A stretch of 64,000 bases of DNA from Arthrobacter sp. (GTDB lineage: Bacteria; Actinomycetota; Actinomycetes; Actinomycetales; Micrococcaceae), in assembly GCA_031277795.1 (NCBI GenBank), contig JAITLQ010000007.1, positions 124,001-188,000 on the forward strand, read 5' to 3'. Both the position numbers and the translations under genes were made by a program. This document shows positions 34,872-45,311 of this stretch, piece by piece. The stretch's first letter is position 1. Every line of letters starts with the position of its first letter. The notes under the pieces were generated by a model that saw nothing but the letters and a program-made list of their open reading frames with translations, ran no database searches and was not told the origin of the DNA.

Positions 34872-36443
34872 GTGAAACTCGAACTGGACGGCATCTCTAA
34901 GGCCTTCGGGGACTTCTACGCGAACCAAGACATCTCCATCACCGTGGAGCCGGGACAGATCCATTCCCTCCTGGGAGAGAACGGCGCCGGCAAGTCGACG
35001 CTGATGAACGTGCTCTACGGGCTGTACCAGCCCACGGCCGGACGCATTCTCGTGGACGGCAAGCCGGTCACCTTCTCCGGCCCCGGCGACGCCATGGCCG
35101 CGGGCATCGGCATGGTTCACCAGCACTTTATGCTCGTCCCGGTCTTCACCGTGGCGGAGAACGTGGCGCTGGGCGCCGAGAACACCAAGGGCGGCATCCT
35201 CGACCTGAAGGAAACCCGCCGCAAGATCCGCGAGATCTCCGATCGCTACGGCTTCGACGTTGACCCCGACGCCCTGGTCGAGGACCTTCCGGTGGGCGTG
35301 CAGCAGCGTGTCGAAATCATCAAGGCCCTCGTCCGCCAGGCCAAGGTGCTCATTCTTGACGAGCCCACCGCCGTGCTCACGCCGCAGGAAACCGACGAGC
35401 TGCTGCAGATCATGCGCCAGCTGGCCGGCAACGGCACGTCCGTCGTGTTCATCTCCCACAAGCTGCGCGAGGTCAAGGCCGTCGCCGACGTCATCACCGT
35501 CATCCGTCGAGGTCGTGTGGTGGGCAACGCCGACCCGAGCGCCGAGCCGGCCGAGCTGGCCGCCCTCATGGTGGGCCGCGACGTGAGTCTCTCGGTCGAC
35601 AAGGCCGAGGCGACGCCGGGCAAGACCATCCTTGATATCAAGAACCTCGCCGTCACCGCCCCCAATGGCCATCGTCTCGTGGACGGGATCGACCTGAGCA
35701 TCGCCGGCGGCGAGATCCTCGCCATCGCCGGTGTGCAGGGCAACGGTCAGACGGAACTCTCCGAGGCCATCATGGGCCTCACCGACGGTTCCGTGACGGG
35801 CTCCATCACCCTGGACGGCAAGGAACTGCTGGGCCGCTCCACGCGTGACGTGCTGCGCTCCGGCGTGGGCTTTGTCCCTGAGGATCGCAACCACGACGGC
35901 CTCGTTGGCCAGTTCTCCGTCCAGGAGAACCTCGTGCTCGACCTGTTCCGCAGCGACGAGTACTCCCGCTTCGGCTCGCTCAAGCCCAAGGCCATGGCCG
36001 CCAACTCGAAGCATCGCATCGACGAGTTCGACATCCGCACGCCCTCCGCCACCGCTGCCGCGGGCAACCTGTCCGGAGGCAATCAGCAGAAGGTCGTCAT
36101 GGCGCGCGAGCTTTCGCGCCCCCTGCGCCTCTTCGTTGCCTCGCAGCCCACGCGCGGCGTGGACGTCGGATCCATCGAGTTCCTGCACAAGCGCATCGTC
36201 GCCGAGCGCGATCAGGGCACGGCGGTCATGATCGTCTCCACCGAGCTGGACGAAGTGATTCAGCTCGCCGACCGCATCGCGGTCCTCTACCAGGGACGCG
36301 TCGTCGGCGTGGTCCCCTCGAACACCTCCCGCGACGTCCTCGGCCTCATGATGGCCGGCATGACCGCGGAGCAAGCGGCGGCTGAAAATGCCACCCCGTC
36401 CCCGGCGGAGCAGTCCGCCGGCGAGGAAGGAGGGCTCCTGTGA
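34872..36443 (+). CDS. Nucleoside ABC transporter ATP-binding protein (double ATPase)
   Basis: 523 residues from GTG 34872 (GGGAG at 34863). Two ATPase domains as in RbsA/YufO-type importers. First domain: GENGAGKST, VHQHFMLVPVF, LPVGVQQRVEI and LILDEPTAVLTPQE. Second domain: GVQGNGQTE in place of a strict Walker A, LSGGNQQKV and a degenerate VASQPTRGVD Walker B, as is normal for this family. It powers uptake of nucleosides delivered by the BMP lipoprotein. GTGA overlap with the first permease gene. Confidence 0.95.
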   Translation: MKLELDGISKAFGDFYANQDISITVEPGQIHSLLGENGAGKSTLMNVLYGLYQPTAGRILVDGKPVTFSGPGDAMAAGIGMVHQHFMLVPVFTVAENVALGAENTKGGILDLKETRRKIREISDRYGFDVDPDALVEDLPVGVQQRVEIIKALVRQAKVLILDEPTAVLTPQETDELLQIMRQLAGNGTSVVFISHKLREVKAVADVITVIRRGRVVGNADPSAEPAELAALMVGRDVSLSVDKAEATPGKTILDIKNLAVTAPNGHRLVDGIDLSIAGGEILAIAGVQGNGQTELSEAIMGLTDGSVTGSITLDGKELLGRSTRDVLRSGVGFVPEDRNHDGLVGQFSVQENLVLDLFRSDEYSRFGSLKPKAMAANSKHRIDEFDIRTPSATAAAGNLSGGNQQKVVMARELSRPLRLFVASQPTRGVDVGSIEFLHKRIVAERDQGTAVMIVSTELDEVIQLADRIAVLYQGRVVGVVPSNTSRDVLGLMMAGMTAEQAAAENATPSPAEQSAGEEGGLL

Positions 36444-37780
36444 GCTCACAGGACCAGACGGTTCGCCGCGAGGCGAGCCTGACCCAGAAGATCGCGGGCA
36501 GCGGCTGGCTCATGTCGCTGCTGGCCATCCTCGTGTCGCTTGTGGTCGGTGGCCTGCTCATCGCGTTCACGAACGAGACGTTCCAGGAATCGCTGAGCTA
36601 CTTCTTCGCCGCGCCGCAGTATGCGCTCAGCGCCGGATGGCACGCGGCCTCCGCCGCCTACGTCGCCCTCTTCCAGGGCGCCGTGCTTTCCCCCGACACC
36701 GGGTTTGCACCGCTCGCCGAGACCATGACCAACGCGACGCCGCTGATCATGGCCGGCCTCGGCGTGGCCGTGGCGTTCCGCGCGGGTCTGTTCAACATCG
36801 GCGCCCAGGGCCAGCTCATTGTCGGCGCCATCTTCGGCGCCTACGCCGGCTTCGCGTGGCACCTGCCCGCGGCCCTGCATCTCCTGGTCGTGGTGCTTCT
36901 GGCCGTCCTCGGCGGCGCCCTCTGGGGCGGCATCGTGGGTTGGCTGAAGGCGCTCACCGGTGCCCATGAGGTGATCCTGACGATCATGCTCAACTACATC
37001 GCCATCAAGCTGCTCGACTGGGTCCTGAACACCCCGGCGTTCCTGCGCCCGGGCGAGACGAACCCCATCTCGCCGCTCGTCGACAAGAGCGCCACCTACC
37101 CGATCATCGTGCCTGGCACCCGCCTGCACCTTGGCTTCATCGTGGCGATCCTGCTGGTCCTGGCCATGTGGTGGCTCATGAACCGCTCCACGCTCGGCTT
37201 CCAGCTGCGCGCGGTGGGCGAGAACCCCGCCGCGGCCCGCACCGCCGGCATGAGTGTCAAGCGCGCGACCTTCCTCGCCATGGCCATCGCCGGTGGCCTC
37301 GCCGGCTTCGCCGCGAGCGCCCAGATCGCCGGAACGGAGCAGGTCCTCGCCAACGGCGTCGCCGGTTCCATCGGCTTCGACGCCATCACCGTGGCCTTGC
37401 TCGGTCGCTCCACCCCGTGGGGCACCTTCTTTGCGGGCCTGCTCTTCGGAGCCTTCCGCGCCGGTGCCACCAACATGCAGATCTCGACCGGAACACCCAT
37501 CGACATCGTGCTCGTGGTGCAGTCCCTCATCGTCCTCTTCATCGCGGCCCCGCCGCTCGTGCGTTCGATGTTCGGCCTGAACCGCCTCGCCGGGATCAAG
37601 AAGGCGCCCTCCGCGCGCAAGGCGGCCAAGCTGGCCGCCACGTCCGCGAAGTCCGTGGAGGACGCGAAGACCGCACCCGCCGTCGGGCAGGGAAAGCATG
37701 CAGCGGCCAGTGGGGGCGATGCCCCCACCCAGGACGCGGCAGCAGACGAGAACACCAGCTCCGAAGGAGGCACCAAGTGA
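36440..37780 (+). CDS. Nucleoside ABC transporter permease 1
   Basis: 446 residues, about ten membrane segments. The BPD_transp_2 family signature LTGAHEVILTIMLNYIAI and GENPAAARTAGMS(V) EAA-like cytoplasmic loop are present. A charged Ala/Lys-rich carboxyl tail of about 60 residues is unusual for the fold and probably cytoplasmic. The start GTG shares TGA with the ATPase gene stop. Confidence 0.94.
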   Translation: MSSQDQTVRREASLTQKIAGSGWLMSLLAILVSLVVGGLLIAFTNETFQESLSYFFAAPQYALSAGWHAASAAYVALFQGAVLSPDTGFAPLAETMTNATPLIMAGLGVAVAFRAGLFNIGAQGQLIVGAIFGAYAGFAWHLPAALHLLVVVLLAVLGGALWGGIVGWLKALTGAHEVILTIMLNYIAIKLLDWVLNTPAFLRPGETNPISPLVDKSATYPIIVPGTRLHLGFIVAILLVLAMWWLMNRSTLGFQLRAVGENPAAARTAGMSVKRATFLAMAIAGGLAGFAASAQIAGTEQVLANGVAGSIGFDAITVALLGRSTPWGTFFAGLLFGAFRAGATNMQISTGTPIDIVLVVQSLIVLFIAAPPLVRSMFGLNRLAGIKKAPSARKAAKLAATSAKSVEDAKTAPAVGQGKHAAASGGDAPTQDAAADENTSSEGGTK

Positions 37781-39066
37781 GCGCCCCCGCGACGACCACG
37801 CCGTCCACGCTCCCCTCCCTCGTGGGAAGGCCCGTGTCCTTCAAGACCACCATCGTGCTCGGCCTGTTGGCCGTTCTCGCGTTCGTGTTCTTCGGTGCCC
37901 TCGGCTCCGACAACTCGGCCACGCTGCGCCTCGCGACGGATGGCGACCTGTTCGCTCTCCCGGCGCTGGTGCTTCCCGGTCGGATCACCGGCATCGTCGT
38001 AGGCTTCCTGCTCCTGGCCATCGCCGGCATCTCCTTCGCCCTGGCCCGCCGCGGCGAGAAGCTGCCCGCGTGGGCGGTTGTCGTGTTCGGTGTGCTCTTT
38101 GTCCTGGGCTTCCTGGCCTGGGCGGTCTCCGGCGGCGACACCCCGTCGATCTCGCTGACCGGCCTGCTCAAGGGCGCCCTGACGCTGGGCATCCCCCTCA
38201 TCTTCGGCACGCTCTCAGGCGTGCTCGGCGAGCGATCGGGCGTCGTCAACATCGCGATCGAGGGCCAGCTGCTCGGCGGCGCGTTCTCCGCCGCGCTCAT
38301 GGGCACCATCACCGGCAACGCCTACCTCGGCCTGATCAGCGCGGCCGTGGCCGGCGCGCTCGTCTCCATGGTGCTCGCGGTCTTCGCCATCAAGTACCTG
38401 GTGAACCAGATCATCGTGGGCGTCGTGCTCAACGTGCTGGTCTCGGGCCTGACCGGGTTCCTGTTCGGGCAGGTCATGACCGCGAACCCGGAGGCCTTCA
38501 ACCAGCCCCCGCGGCTTGACCGCCTGCCGATCCCGTTCCTGTCTCAGATCCCGATCATCGGCCCGATCTTCTTCCAGCAGACCATCATCGGCTACCTGCT
38601 CTACGTGGCGGTCATCGGTGTGTGGTACGCGCTGGGGCACACGCGCTGGGGTCTGCGCACGCGTGCCGTGGGCGAGCATCCCAAGGCAGCCGACACCCTC
38701 GGCGTCAAGGTGAACTCCCTGCGCTTCTGGAACGTCACGCTGGGCGGTGCCATCGCCGGCATCGGCGGCGCGTACTTCACGCTCGAGGCCGTTGAAATGT
38801 TCACCAAGGACATGTCGGGCGGCCGCGGCTTCATTGCCCTGGCGGCCTTGATTCTTGGCCGTTGGAACCCGATCGGGGCGGCCCTCGCGGCCCTGCTCTT
38901 CGGCTTCGCGGACAATCTCGCGGTGGTCCTCTCGATCGTCGGTACCCCGGTGCCGAGCCAGTTCCTCGAGATGCTGCCGTACATCGTGACCATCTTTGCC
39001 GTCGCCGGCCTCGTGGGTAAGTCCCGCGGCCCGGCCGCCAGCGGCGAACCCTACGTCAAGGAGTAG
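37777..39066 (+). CDS. Nucleoside ABC transporter permease 2
   Basis: 429 residues from GTG 37777 (GTGA overlap). About ten membrane segments; family motifs ERSGVVNIAIEGQLLGGAF, IKYLVNQIIVGVVLNVL and GEHPKAADTLGVKV. It pairs with permease 1 to form the membrane channel. The amino-terminal part has an extra hydrophobic pair (about 25-110) before the conserved core. Confidence 0.94.
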   Translation: MSAPATTTPSTLPSLVGRPVSFKTTIVLGLLAVLAFVFFGALGSDNSATLRLATDGDLFALPALVLPGRITGIVVGFLLLAIAGISFALARRGEKLPAWAVVVFGVLFVLGFLAWAVSGGDTPSISLTGLLKGALTLGIPLIFGTLSGVLGERSGVVNIAIEGQLLGGAFSAALMGTITGNAYLGLISAAVAGALVSMVLAVFAIKYLVNQIIVGVVLNVLVSGLTGFLFGQVMTANPEAFNQPPRLDRLPIPFLSQIPIIGPIFFQQTIIGYLLYVAVIGVWYALGHTRWGLRTRAVGEHPKAADTLGVKVNSLRFWNVTLGGAIAGIGGAYFTLEAVEMFTKDMSGGRGFIALAALILGRWNPIGAALAALLFGFADNLAVVLSIVGTPVPSQFLEMLPYIVTIFAVAGLVGKSRGPAASGEPYVKE

Positions 39067-39071
39067 CAAAC

Positions 39072-39464
39072 ATGACCGGGACGATCGACTGGGAGGCCCT
39101 GACCTCCGCAGCGACCCAGGCCGCACAGCACGCCTACGTCCCGTACTCGCACTACCGCGTCGGCGCGGCCGCCCTCACTGCGGACGGCCGCGTCGTCGTT
39201 GGGTGCAACGTCGAGAACGCCGGCTACGGCGTGACGTTGTGTGCGGAGTGCGGCATGGTGGGCCAGCTGGCCATCACGGGCGGCGGCAAGCTGCGCGCCT
39301 TCACGTGCGTGAACGGGGACGGGGCCACGATCATGCCGTGCGGCCGGTGCCGCCAGCTGCTCTCGGAGCACGCCGGCCCCGGCTTCGAGGCCCTCGGGGT
39401 CTCCGGCGTGATCACCATGAACGAGCTCCTGCCGGACGCCTTCGGCCCGGCCGACATCGCCTGA
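39072..39464 (+). CDS. cdd: Cytidine deaminase
   Basis: 130 residues, tetrameric type. It converts (deoxy)cytidine to (deoxy)uridine in pyrimidine salvage. The zinc site is complete: CNVENAGYGVTLCAE (Cys57, catalytic Glu59) and PCGRCRQ (Cys90, Cys93). It is five bases after permease 2 and 15 before deoA, so imported nucleosides are deaminated and phosphorolysed by products of the same operon. Confidence 0.97.
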   Translation: MTGTIDWEALTSAATQAAQHAYVPYSHYRVGAAALTADGRVVVGCNVENAGYGVTLCAECGMVGQLAITGGGKLRAFTCVNGDGATIMPCGRCRQLLSEHAGPGFEALGVSGVITMNELLPDAFGPADIA

Positions 39465-39479
39465 GACAAGGGAAACACC

Positions 39480-40790
39480 ATGAGCACCGAAGCCTTCGAC
39501 GCCGTCGAGATCATCGCGGCCAAGCGGGATACGAACGCCCTCTCCGACGCCCAGATCGACTGGGTCATCGACGCCTACACGCGCGGCGTCGTGGCCGAGG
39601 AACAGATGAGCGCCCTCGCCATGGCGATCTACCTGAACGGCATGAGCCGCCCGGAGATCGCCCGCATGGCCGCGGCCATGATCAAAACGGGGGAGACGCT
39701 CTCCTACGAGGGCCTGGCCGCGCCGGACGGCACGGCGCTGCCCACGGCCGACAAGCACAGCACGGGCGGCGTGGGGGACAAGATCACCCTGCCGCTCGGC
39801 CCGCTGGTCGCCTCCTTCGGCGTCGCGGTGCCGCAGCTCTCCGGCCGCGGGCTCGGCCATACGGGCGGCACACTGGACAAGCTCGAGGCCATCCCCGGCT
39901 GGCGGGCCGACCTCTCCGACGCCCAGATGCGCACCCAGCTCTCCGAGGTGGGCGCGATCGTGGCGGCCGCCGGCGCCAACCTCGTCCCGGCGGATAAGAA
40001 GCTCTACGCCCTGCGCGACGTCACCTCGACGGTGGACTGCGTCCCGCTCATCGCCACGAGCATCATGTCCAAGAAGATCGCGGAGGGCACCTCGGCCCTC
40101 GTCCTGGACGTCAAGGTCGGCTCCGGCGCCTTCATGAAGACGCAGGACAAGGCCCGCGAGCTCGCCCGCACCATGGTGGACCTCGGGACCGACGCCGGCG
40201 TGAACACCGTGGCGCTCCTGACCGACATGTCCACCCCGCTCGGCCTCACCGTGGGCAACGCCCTCGAGGTCCGCGAGTCCCTCGAGGTGCTCGACGGCGC
40301 GGGGCCGGGCGACGTCGTCGACCTCACGGTGGCCTTGGCCACCGAGATGCTGGCCGGCGCCGGGATCACGGGCGTCGACGTCGCGGCGAACCTGAAGAAC
40401 GGCAAGGCCATGGACGTGTGGCGCCGCATGATCGCCGCCCAGGGCGGCGACCCGGACGCCTCCCTGCCCGTGGCCACGCACCAGGAGGTCGTCTACGCGC
40501 AGGCCGACGGCGTGCTCGTGGAGCTGGATGCCCTGAAGGTGGGCGTGGCCTCCTGGCGCCTCGGCGCCGGCCGCGCCCGCAAGGAGGATCCGGTGCAGGC
40601 CGCGGCCGGCATCGAGCTGCACGCCAAGCCGGGCGACGCCGTGCGCCGCGGCGCGCCGCTGATGACCCTGCACACCGACACCCCCGAGCGGCTCCCGCGC
40701 GCGCTCGAGGCGCTGGAGAGTGCAACCGTCATCGCGGCGGAGGGTGCGCGGGCCGCGCGCCAGTCGATCGTGCTCGAACGCATCGCCTGA
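39480..40790 (+). CDS. deoA: Thymidine phosphorylase
   Basis: 436 residues. It splits thymidine or deoxyuridine to base and deoxyribose 1-phosphate. The pyrimidine nucleoside phosphorylase signature SGRGLGHTGGTLDKLE (from about residue 120) and KHSTGGVGDK phosphate-binding loop are intact, as is LVLDVKVGSGAFMKT. The ATG is preceded by AAGGGAAAC. Last gene of the nucleoside operon, before a terminator. Confidence 0.97.
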   Translation: MSTEAFDAVEIIAAKRDTNALSDAQIDWVIDAYTRGVVAEEQMSALAMAIYLNGMSRPEIARMAAAMIKTGETLSYEGLAAPDGTALPTADKHSTGGVGDKITLPLGPLVASFGVAVPQLSGRGLGHTGGTLDKLEAIPGWRADLSDAQMRTQLSEVGAIVAAAGANLVPADKKLYALRDVTSTVDCVPLIATSIMSKKIAEGTSALVLDVKVGSGAFMKTQDKARELARTMVDLGTDAGVNTVALLTDMSTPLGLTVGNALEVRESLEVLDGAGPGDVVDLTVALATEMLAGAGITGVDVAANLKNGKAMDVWRRMIAAQGGDPDASLPVATHQEVVYAQADGVLVELDALKVGVASWRLGAGRARKEDPVQAAAGIELHAKPGDAVRRGAPLMTLHTDTPERLPRALEALESATVIAAEGARAARQSIVLERIA

Positions 40791-40852
40791 GCCGGCGGCC
40801 GGGCACCGGCGACGCACCATCGGTGCTCCCGAGCCCGCCGCGAGGCCGTCGA

Positions 40853-40882
40853 GGGCACCCCTGGGTCCACCCAGGGGTGCCC
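40853..40882 (+). terminator. Terminator of the nucleoside transport and salvage operon
   Basis: 14 bp perfect inverted repeat (40853-40866 with 40869-40882) with a minimal loop, followed by TTCGCTTT. Confidence 0.8.
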
Positions 40883-40971
40883 TTCGCTTTCCACCCGTGG
40901 TGTGATGAAACGTTCAGCAAGCTCCAGCAGAATGGAGGCTCACGCCGGGACCCGGAAGGACCACTCACCGC

Positions 40972-41805
40972 ATGTCGCCGAACGACCTGTTGTCTGCCTT
41001 CAACGATCTGATGCAGGGCATCAACGCCGCCGTCCTCAGCGCGTCCGAAGCGTGGTGGGTCCTCCCGGTCATCTTCGTCATGTGCTTTGTCGACGGCTTC
41101 TTCCCCGTCGTGCCGAGCGAGTCCCTGCTCGTGGCGCTCGCCTCCGTGTGGGGCGGCACGATGGGATGGCTGCCCGTGGTGTTCCTGGCCCTGGTCGGCG
41201 CGGCCGGCGCCTTCCTGGGGGACCAGGTCGCCTACTCCATCGGCAAGGCCGTGGGCACGCGCCGCTTCAAGTGGATGAACCGGCCCAAGGTGCGCAAGGC
41301 CTTCGACCTGGCGGAGCATCAGCTTGAGGCCCGCGGGGCCGTGCTCATCTTCACGGCCAGGTACATCCCCATCGGCCGCGTCGCGGTGAACTTCACGGCC
41401 GGCGCCACCGGTTTCTCCCGCAAGCGCTTCACCTTCTTCGACGCGGCGGCGTGCCTCATGTGGGGCTTCTATTCCGTGGGGATCGGGGCCCTGGCCGGGC
41501 AGTGGATGGCCCACAACAAGCTGCTGGCCATCGTCATCTCGGTGGCGATCGCGGTGGTCCTCGGCTGGGTCCTCGATCGGCTCATTCACCGCTTCCTGCT
41601 GCGTTTCAGGCCGCAGTCCTCGGTCCTCGCGGAGCAGCGCGAGATGGTCACCCGCCGCCTGGGCGGGCGCACCGAGGTCATCCTCCCGCGGTCGGGCGAG
41701 GCGGCGGCGTCGCCGACCCCCGAGCCCACGCCGGGCGTGCGGCGGGTGGTGCCGGCCCCCGAGCCCACGCCTGGCGCGCGACGGGTGGCGCCGGAAGACG
41801 CCTGA
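40972..41805 (+). CDS. DedA-family membrane protein
   Basis: 277 residues, five or six hydrophobic segments. DedA motifs: VDGFFPVVPSESLLVALAS near the first helix and FTARYIPIGRVAVNFTAGATG, the conserved R-x3-P reentrant loop. Members act in membrane lipid scrambling and proton-dependent homeostasis. The carboxyl tail after about residue 210 is cytoplasmic and ends in two similar PEPTPG-VRR repeats encoded by a 39 base DNA repeat (about 41719-41795). Confidence 0.93.
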   Translation: MSPNDLLSAFNDLMQGINAAVLSASEAWWVLPVIFVMCFVDGFFPVVPSESLLVALASVWGGTMGWLPVVFLALVGAAGAFLGDQVAYSIGKAVGTRRFKWMNRPKVRKAFDLAEHQLEARGAVLIFTARYIPIGRVAVNFTAGATGFSRKRFTFFDAAACLMWGFYSVGIGALAGQWMAHNKLLAIVISVAIAVVLGWVLDRLIHRFLLRFRPQSSVLAEQREMVTRRLGGRTEVILPRSGEAAASPTPEPTPGVRRVVPAPEPTPGARRVAPEDA

Positions 41806-41832
41806 GGCGGGCGCCGAACCGCCCGCAGCACG

Positions 41833-41838
41833 TAGGCT
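41833..41838 (+). promoter_or_regulatory. Putative -10 of a leaderless adenosine deaminase transcript
   Basis: TAGGCT ends seven bases before the GTG start at 41846; no ribosome site is present. Confidence 0.5.
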
Positions 41839-41845
41839 TGCGGTT

Positions 41846-43024
41846 GTGAGCGAGAACAGCGCGCGGGAGCGCACCCTGGACATCCGCGACCTTCCCAAGG
41901 TCTCCCTGCACGATCATCTGGATGGTGGCCTGCGCCCCGCCACGATCATCGATCTGGCGGCCGGCGCCGGCGTGAGCCTGCCCGCCTCCACCCCCGAGGC
42001 GCTGGGGGAGTGGTTCCGTGACAGCGCCGACTCCGGTTCGCTCGAGCGCTACCTCGAGACCTTCGACATCACGATCGGCGTGATGCAGGATGCCGCGTCC
42101 CTGACGCGCGTGGCCCGCGAGTTCGTCGAGGACCTCATCGACGACGGCGTGGTCTACGCCGAGGTGCGCTGGGCGCCCGAGCAGCACACCTCCAAGGGCC
42201 TGAGCATGGCCCAGGCCGTGGCGGCGGTCCAGGAGGGCATCGACGAGGCGGTGCAGGACGCCCGCGACGCCGATGTGGACATCGAGGTCGGCCAGATCCT
42301 CTCGGCCATGCGCCAGAACCGCAACTCCTTCGAGGTCGCCGAGCTGGCCCTGCAGCTGCGCGACGCCGGCGTGGTCGGCTTCGACCTAGCGGGCCCCGAG
42401 GACGGTTTCCCGGCCTCCGATCACAAGAACGCCCTCGACCTGCTCGCGGCCAACCTCTTCCCCGTGACCCTGCACGCCGGCGAGGCGGCCGGCCTGCTCT
42501 CGATCCAGTCGGCCCTCGTCGACGGGCGCGCCCTCCGCCTGGGCCACGGCGTGCGCCTCGCGGAGGACCTCGCCACCGAGGAGATCGACGGCGACGACGA
42601 CGAGGCCGTCACGATCTTCAACGCGGGGACGCTGGCCACGTGGGTCCGCGACCGCGGCATCGCGCTGGAGATCTGTCCCTCCTCGAATCTGCAGACCGGC
42701 GCCACCGCGGCGTGGGGCGATTCGCTGGACGAGCACCCCATGGACGTCCTGTTCCGCACGGGCTTCAACGTCACGATTTCCCCCGACAACCGCCTCATGT
42801 CCGGCACCACGCTCTCCGACGAGCTGGCCCTGCTCGTCGAGGCCTTCGACTACGACGCCGAGGACCTCCTGGAGCTCACGCTCAACGCCGTGGAGGCCTC
42901 CTTCCTCGGCCTCGACGAGCGCCGCGACCTCGCCGAGCTCATCGCCGACGCTTACGAGGACCTCATCGAGGACGCGGAAGACGCCGAGGACGAGCTCGAC
43001 GACGACGCCGAGGACCTGGACTGA
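41846..43024 (+). CDS. add: Adenosine deaminase
   Basis: 392 residues. It deaminates adenosine to inosine in purine salvage, consistent with the nucleoside transporter 3 kb upstream. Zinc and catalytic motifs: LHDHLDGG (His22, His24), LHAGEA with the zinc histidine and catalytic glutamate, LGHGVRL and ISPDNRLMSG. The carboxyl end is strongly acidic (EDAEDAEDELDDDAEDLD), unusual but common in Micrococcales orthologues. MazG gene follows by 6 bases. Confidence 0.95.
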   Translation: MSENSARERTLDIRDLPKVSLHDHLDGGLRPATIIDLAAGAGVSLPASTPEALGEWFRDSADSGSLERYLETFDITIGVMQDAASLTRVAREFVEDLIDDGVVYAEVRWAPEQHTSKGLSMAQAVAAVQEGIDEAVQDARDADVDIEVGQILSAMRQNRNSFEVAELALQLRDAGVVGFDLAGPEDGFPASDHKNALDLLAANLFPVTLHAGEAAGLLSIQSALVDGRALRLGHGVRLAEDLATEEIDGDDDEAVTIFNAGTLATWVRDRGIALEICPSSNLQTGATAAWGDSLDEHPMDVLFRTGFNVTISPDNRLMSGTTLSDELALLVEAFDYDAEDLLELTLNAVEASFLGLDERRDLAELIADAYEDLIEDAEDAEDELDDDAEDLD

Positions 43025-43030
43025 TCCGCG

Positions 43031-43735
43031 GTGCAGCGGCAGCGCACCGACCCCCACGCGGCCCTCGATCGCCTCGTGGGGGTCGTTGACGCCCTCCGCG
43101 AGAACTGCGGCTGGACGGCGCGGCTCACCCCCGAGCGGCTCGCCCCCTACCTCGTGGAGGAGGCGGCCGAGGTCTCCGAGACCGTCGCGGCGGGCCAGCT
43201 GGGCTCCCCGCTCGCCTCGGAGCTGGGCGACATCCTCTTCCAGATCCTGCTCCACGCCCGCCTGGGCGAGGAGCGCGGCGAGCTGACGCTCACCGACGTC
43301 ATCGAGGCGCTCGAGTCCAAGCTCCTGCGCCGCAACACGCACGTGTTTGCCGCCGACGGTTCGGTGCTGGCCGAGCCGGACCGGGATCCCGACGCCGCCG
43401 AGCGCGCGTGGCAGCGCGCCAAGGCGGCCGAGCGCGCGGCCCGGGGGGAGGCCCCGGCGGGGGATCCGGATCCGCTGCAGGGGCTGCCCGCCTCGCTCTC
43501 GGCCCTGAGCCTGGCCCAGAAGGCCCTCGGCCGGGCGGCGGGGCGCACCGAGGTCTGCGCCGAGCCGTTACCCGGCGCGGAACCAGGCCACGCGGCGTCG
43601 GGCGCCGAGGAATCCGCCGCCGCCATCGGCGACGCGATCCTGGCCCAGGTGCACCGCGCCCGCTCCGCCGGCGTCGACGCCGACCGTGCCCTGCGCGACG
43701 CCCTCACGCGTCATCTGTCACAGGGCACGCGCTAA
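43031..43735 (+). CDS. mazG: MazG-family nucleotide pyrophosphohydrolase
   Basis: 234 residues from GTG 43031. The MazG metal-binding helices are complete: EEAAEVSE (Glu43, Glu44, Glu47) and ELGDILF (Glu64, Asp67). Such enzymes hydrolyse (d)NTPs to monophosphates and clean damaged nucleotides. A second, weaker repeat typical of E. coli MazG is not seen; the carboxyl half is Ala/Glu-rich. It follows add by 6 bases. Confidence 0.93.
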   Translation: MQRQRTDPHAALDRLVGVVDALRENCGWTARLTPERLAPYLVEEAAEVSETVAAGQLGSPLASELGDILFQILLHARLGEERGELTLTDVIEALESKLLRRNTHVFAADGSVLAEPDRDPDAAERAWQRAKAAERAARGEAPAGDPDPLQGLPASLSALSLAQKALGRAAGRTEVCAEPLPGAEPGHAASGAEESAAAIGDAILAQVHRARSAGVDADRALRDALTRHLSQGTR

Positions 43736-43805
43736 GCCGCGCACCAAAGTAGGCTGGGGGCGCTGGTGCGACAACGAGGACGCACTTTCGCTCCCGGTTG
43801 CATGA

Positions 43806-45110
<1,305 letters not shown>

Positions 45111-45163
45111 GGAACGCCCGCCGCGCGTTGCGGCGGCGGCGAGGCCTGAGGCTTCGCTACGAT

Positions 45164-45197
45164 CGAGGGAGTCGCCCCACCCGGGGCGGCTCCCTCG
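45164..45197 (+). terminator. Terminator after enolase
   Basis: 15 bp stem with one G-T pair (45164-45178 with 45183-45197), loop ACCC, followed by TTCGCTTCC. Confidence 0.8.
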
Positions 45198-45311
45198 TTC
45201 GCTTCCTCCACCCGCCGCCCGCGCGCCGCGCAGGCCGGCGGCGGGAACGCGGCGCGGGGCAGCGAGACGTTGCCAGCAGCACCAAAGAGTAGGACAAGGA
45301 GGGCCGGGAGC

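Noticed and set aside
41719-41795. A 39 base DNA repeat as a mobile or regulatory repeat
   Set aside because: It is in frame within the DedA gene tail and encodes repeated PEPTPG-VRR units; simple coding repeat.
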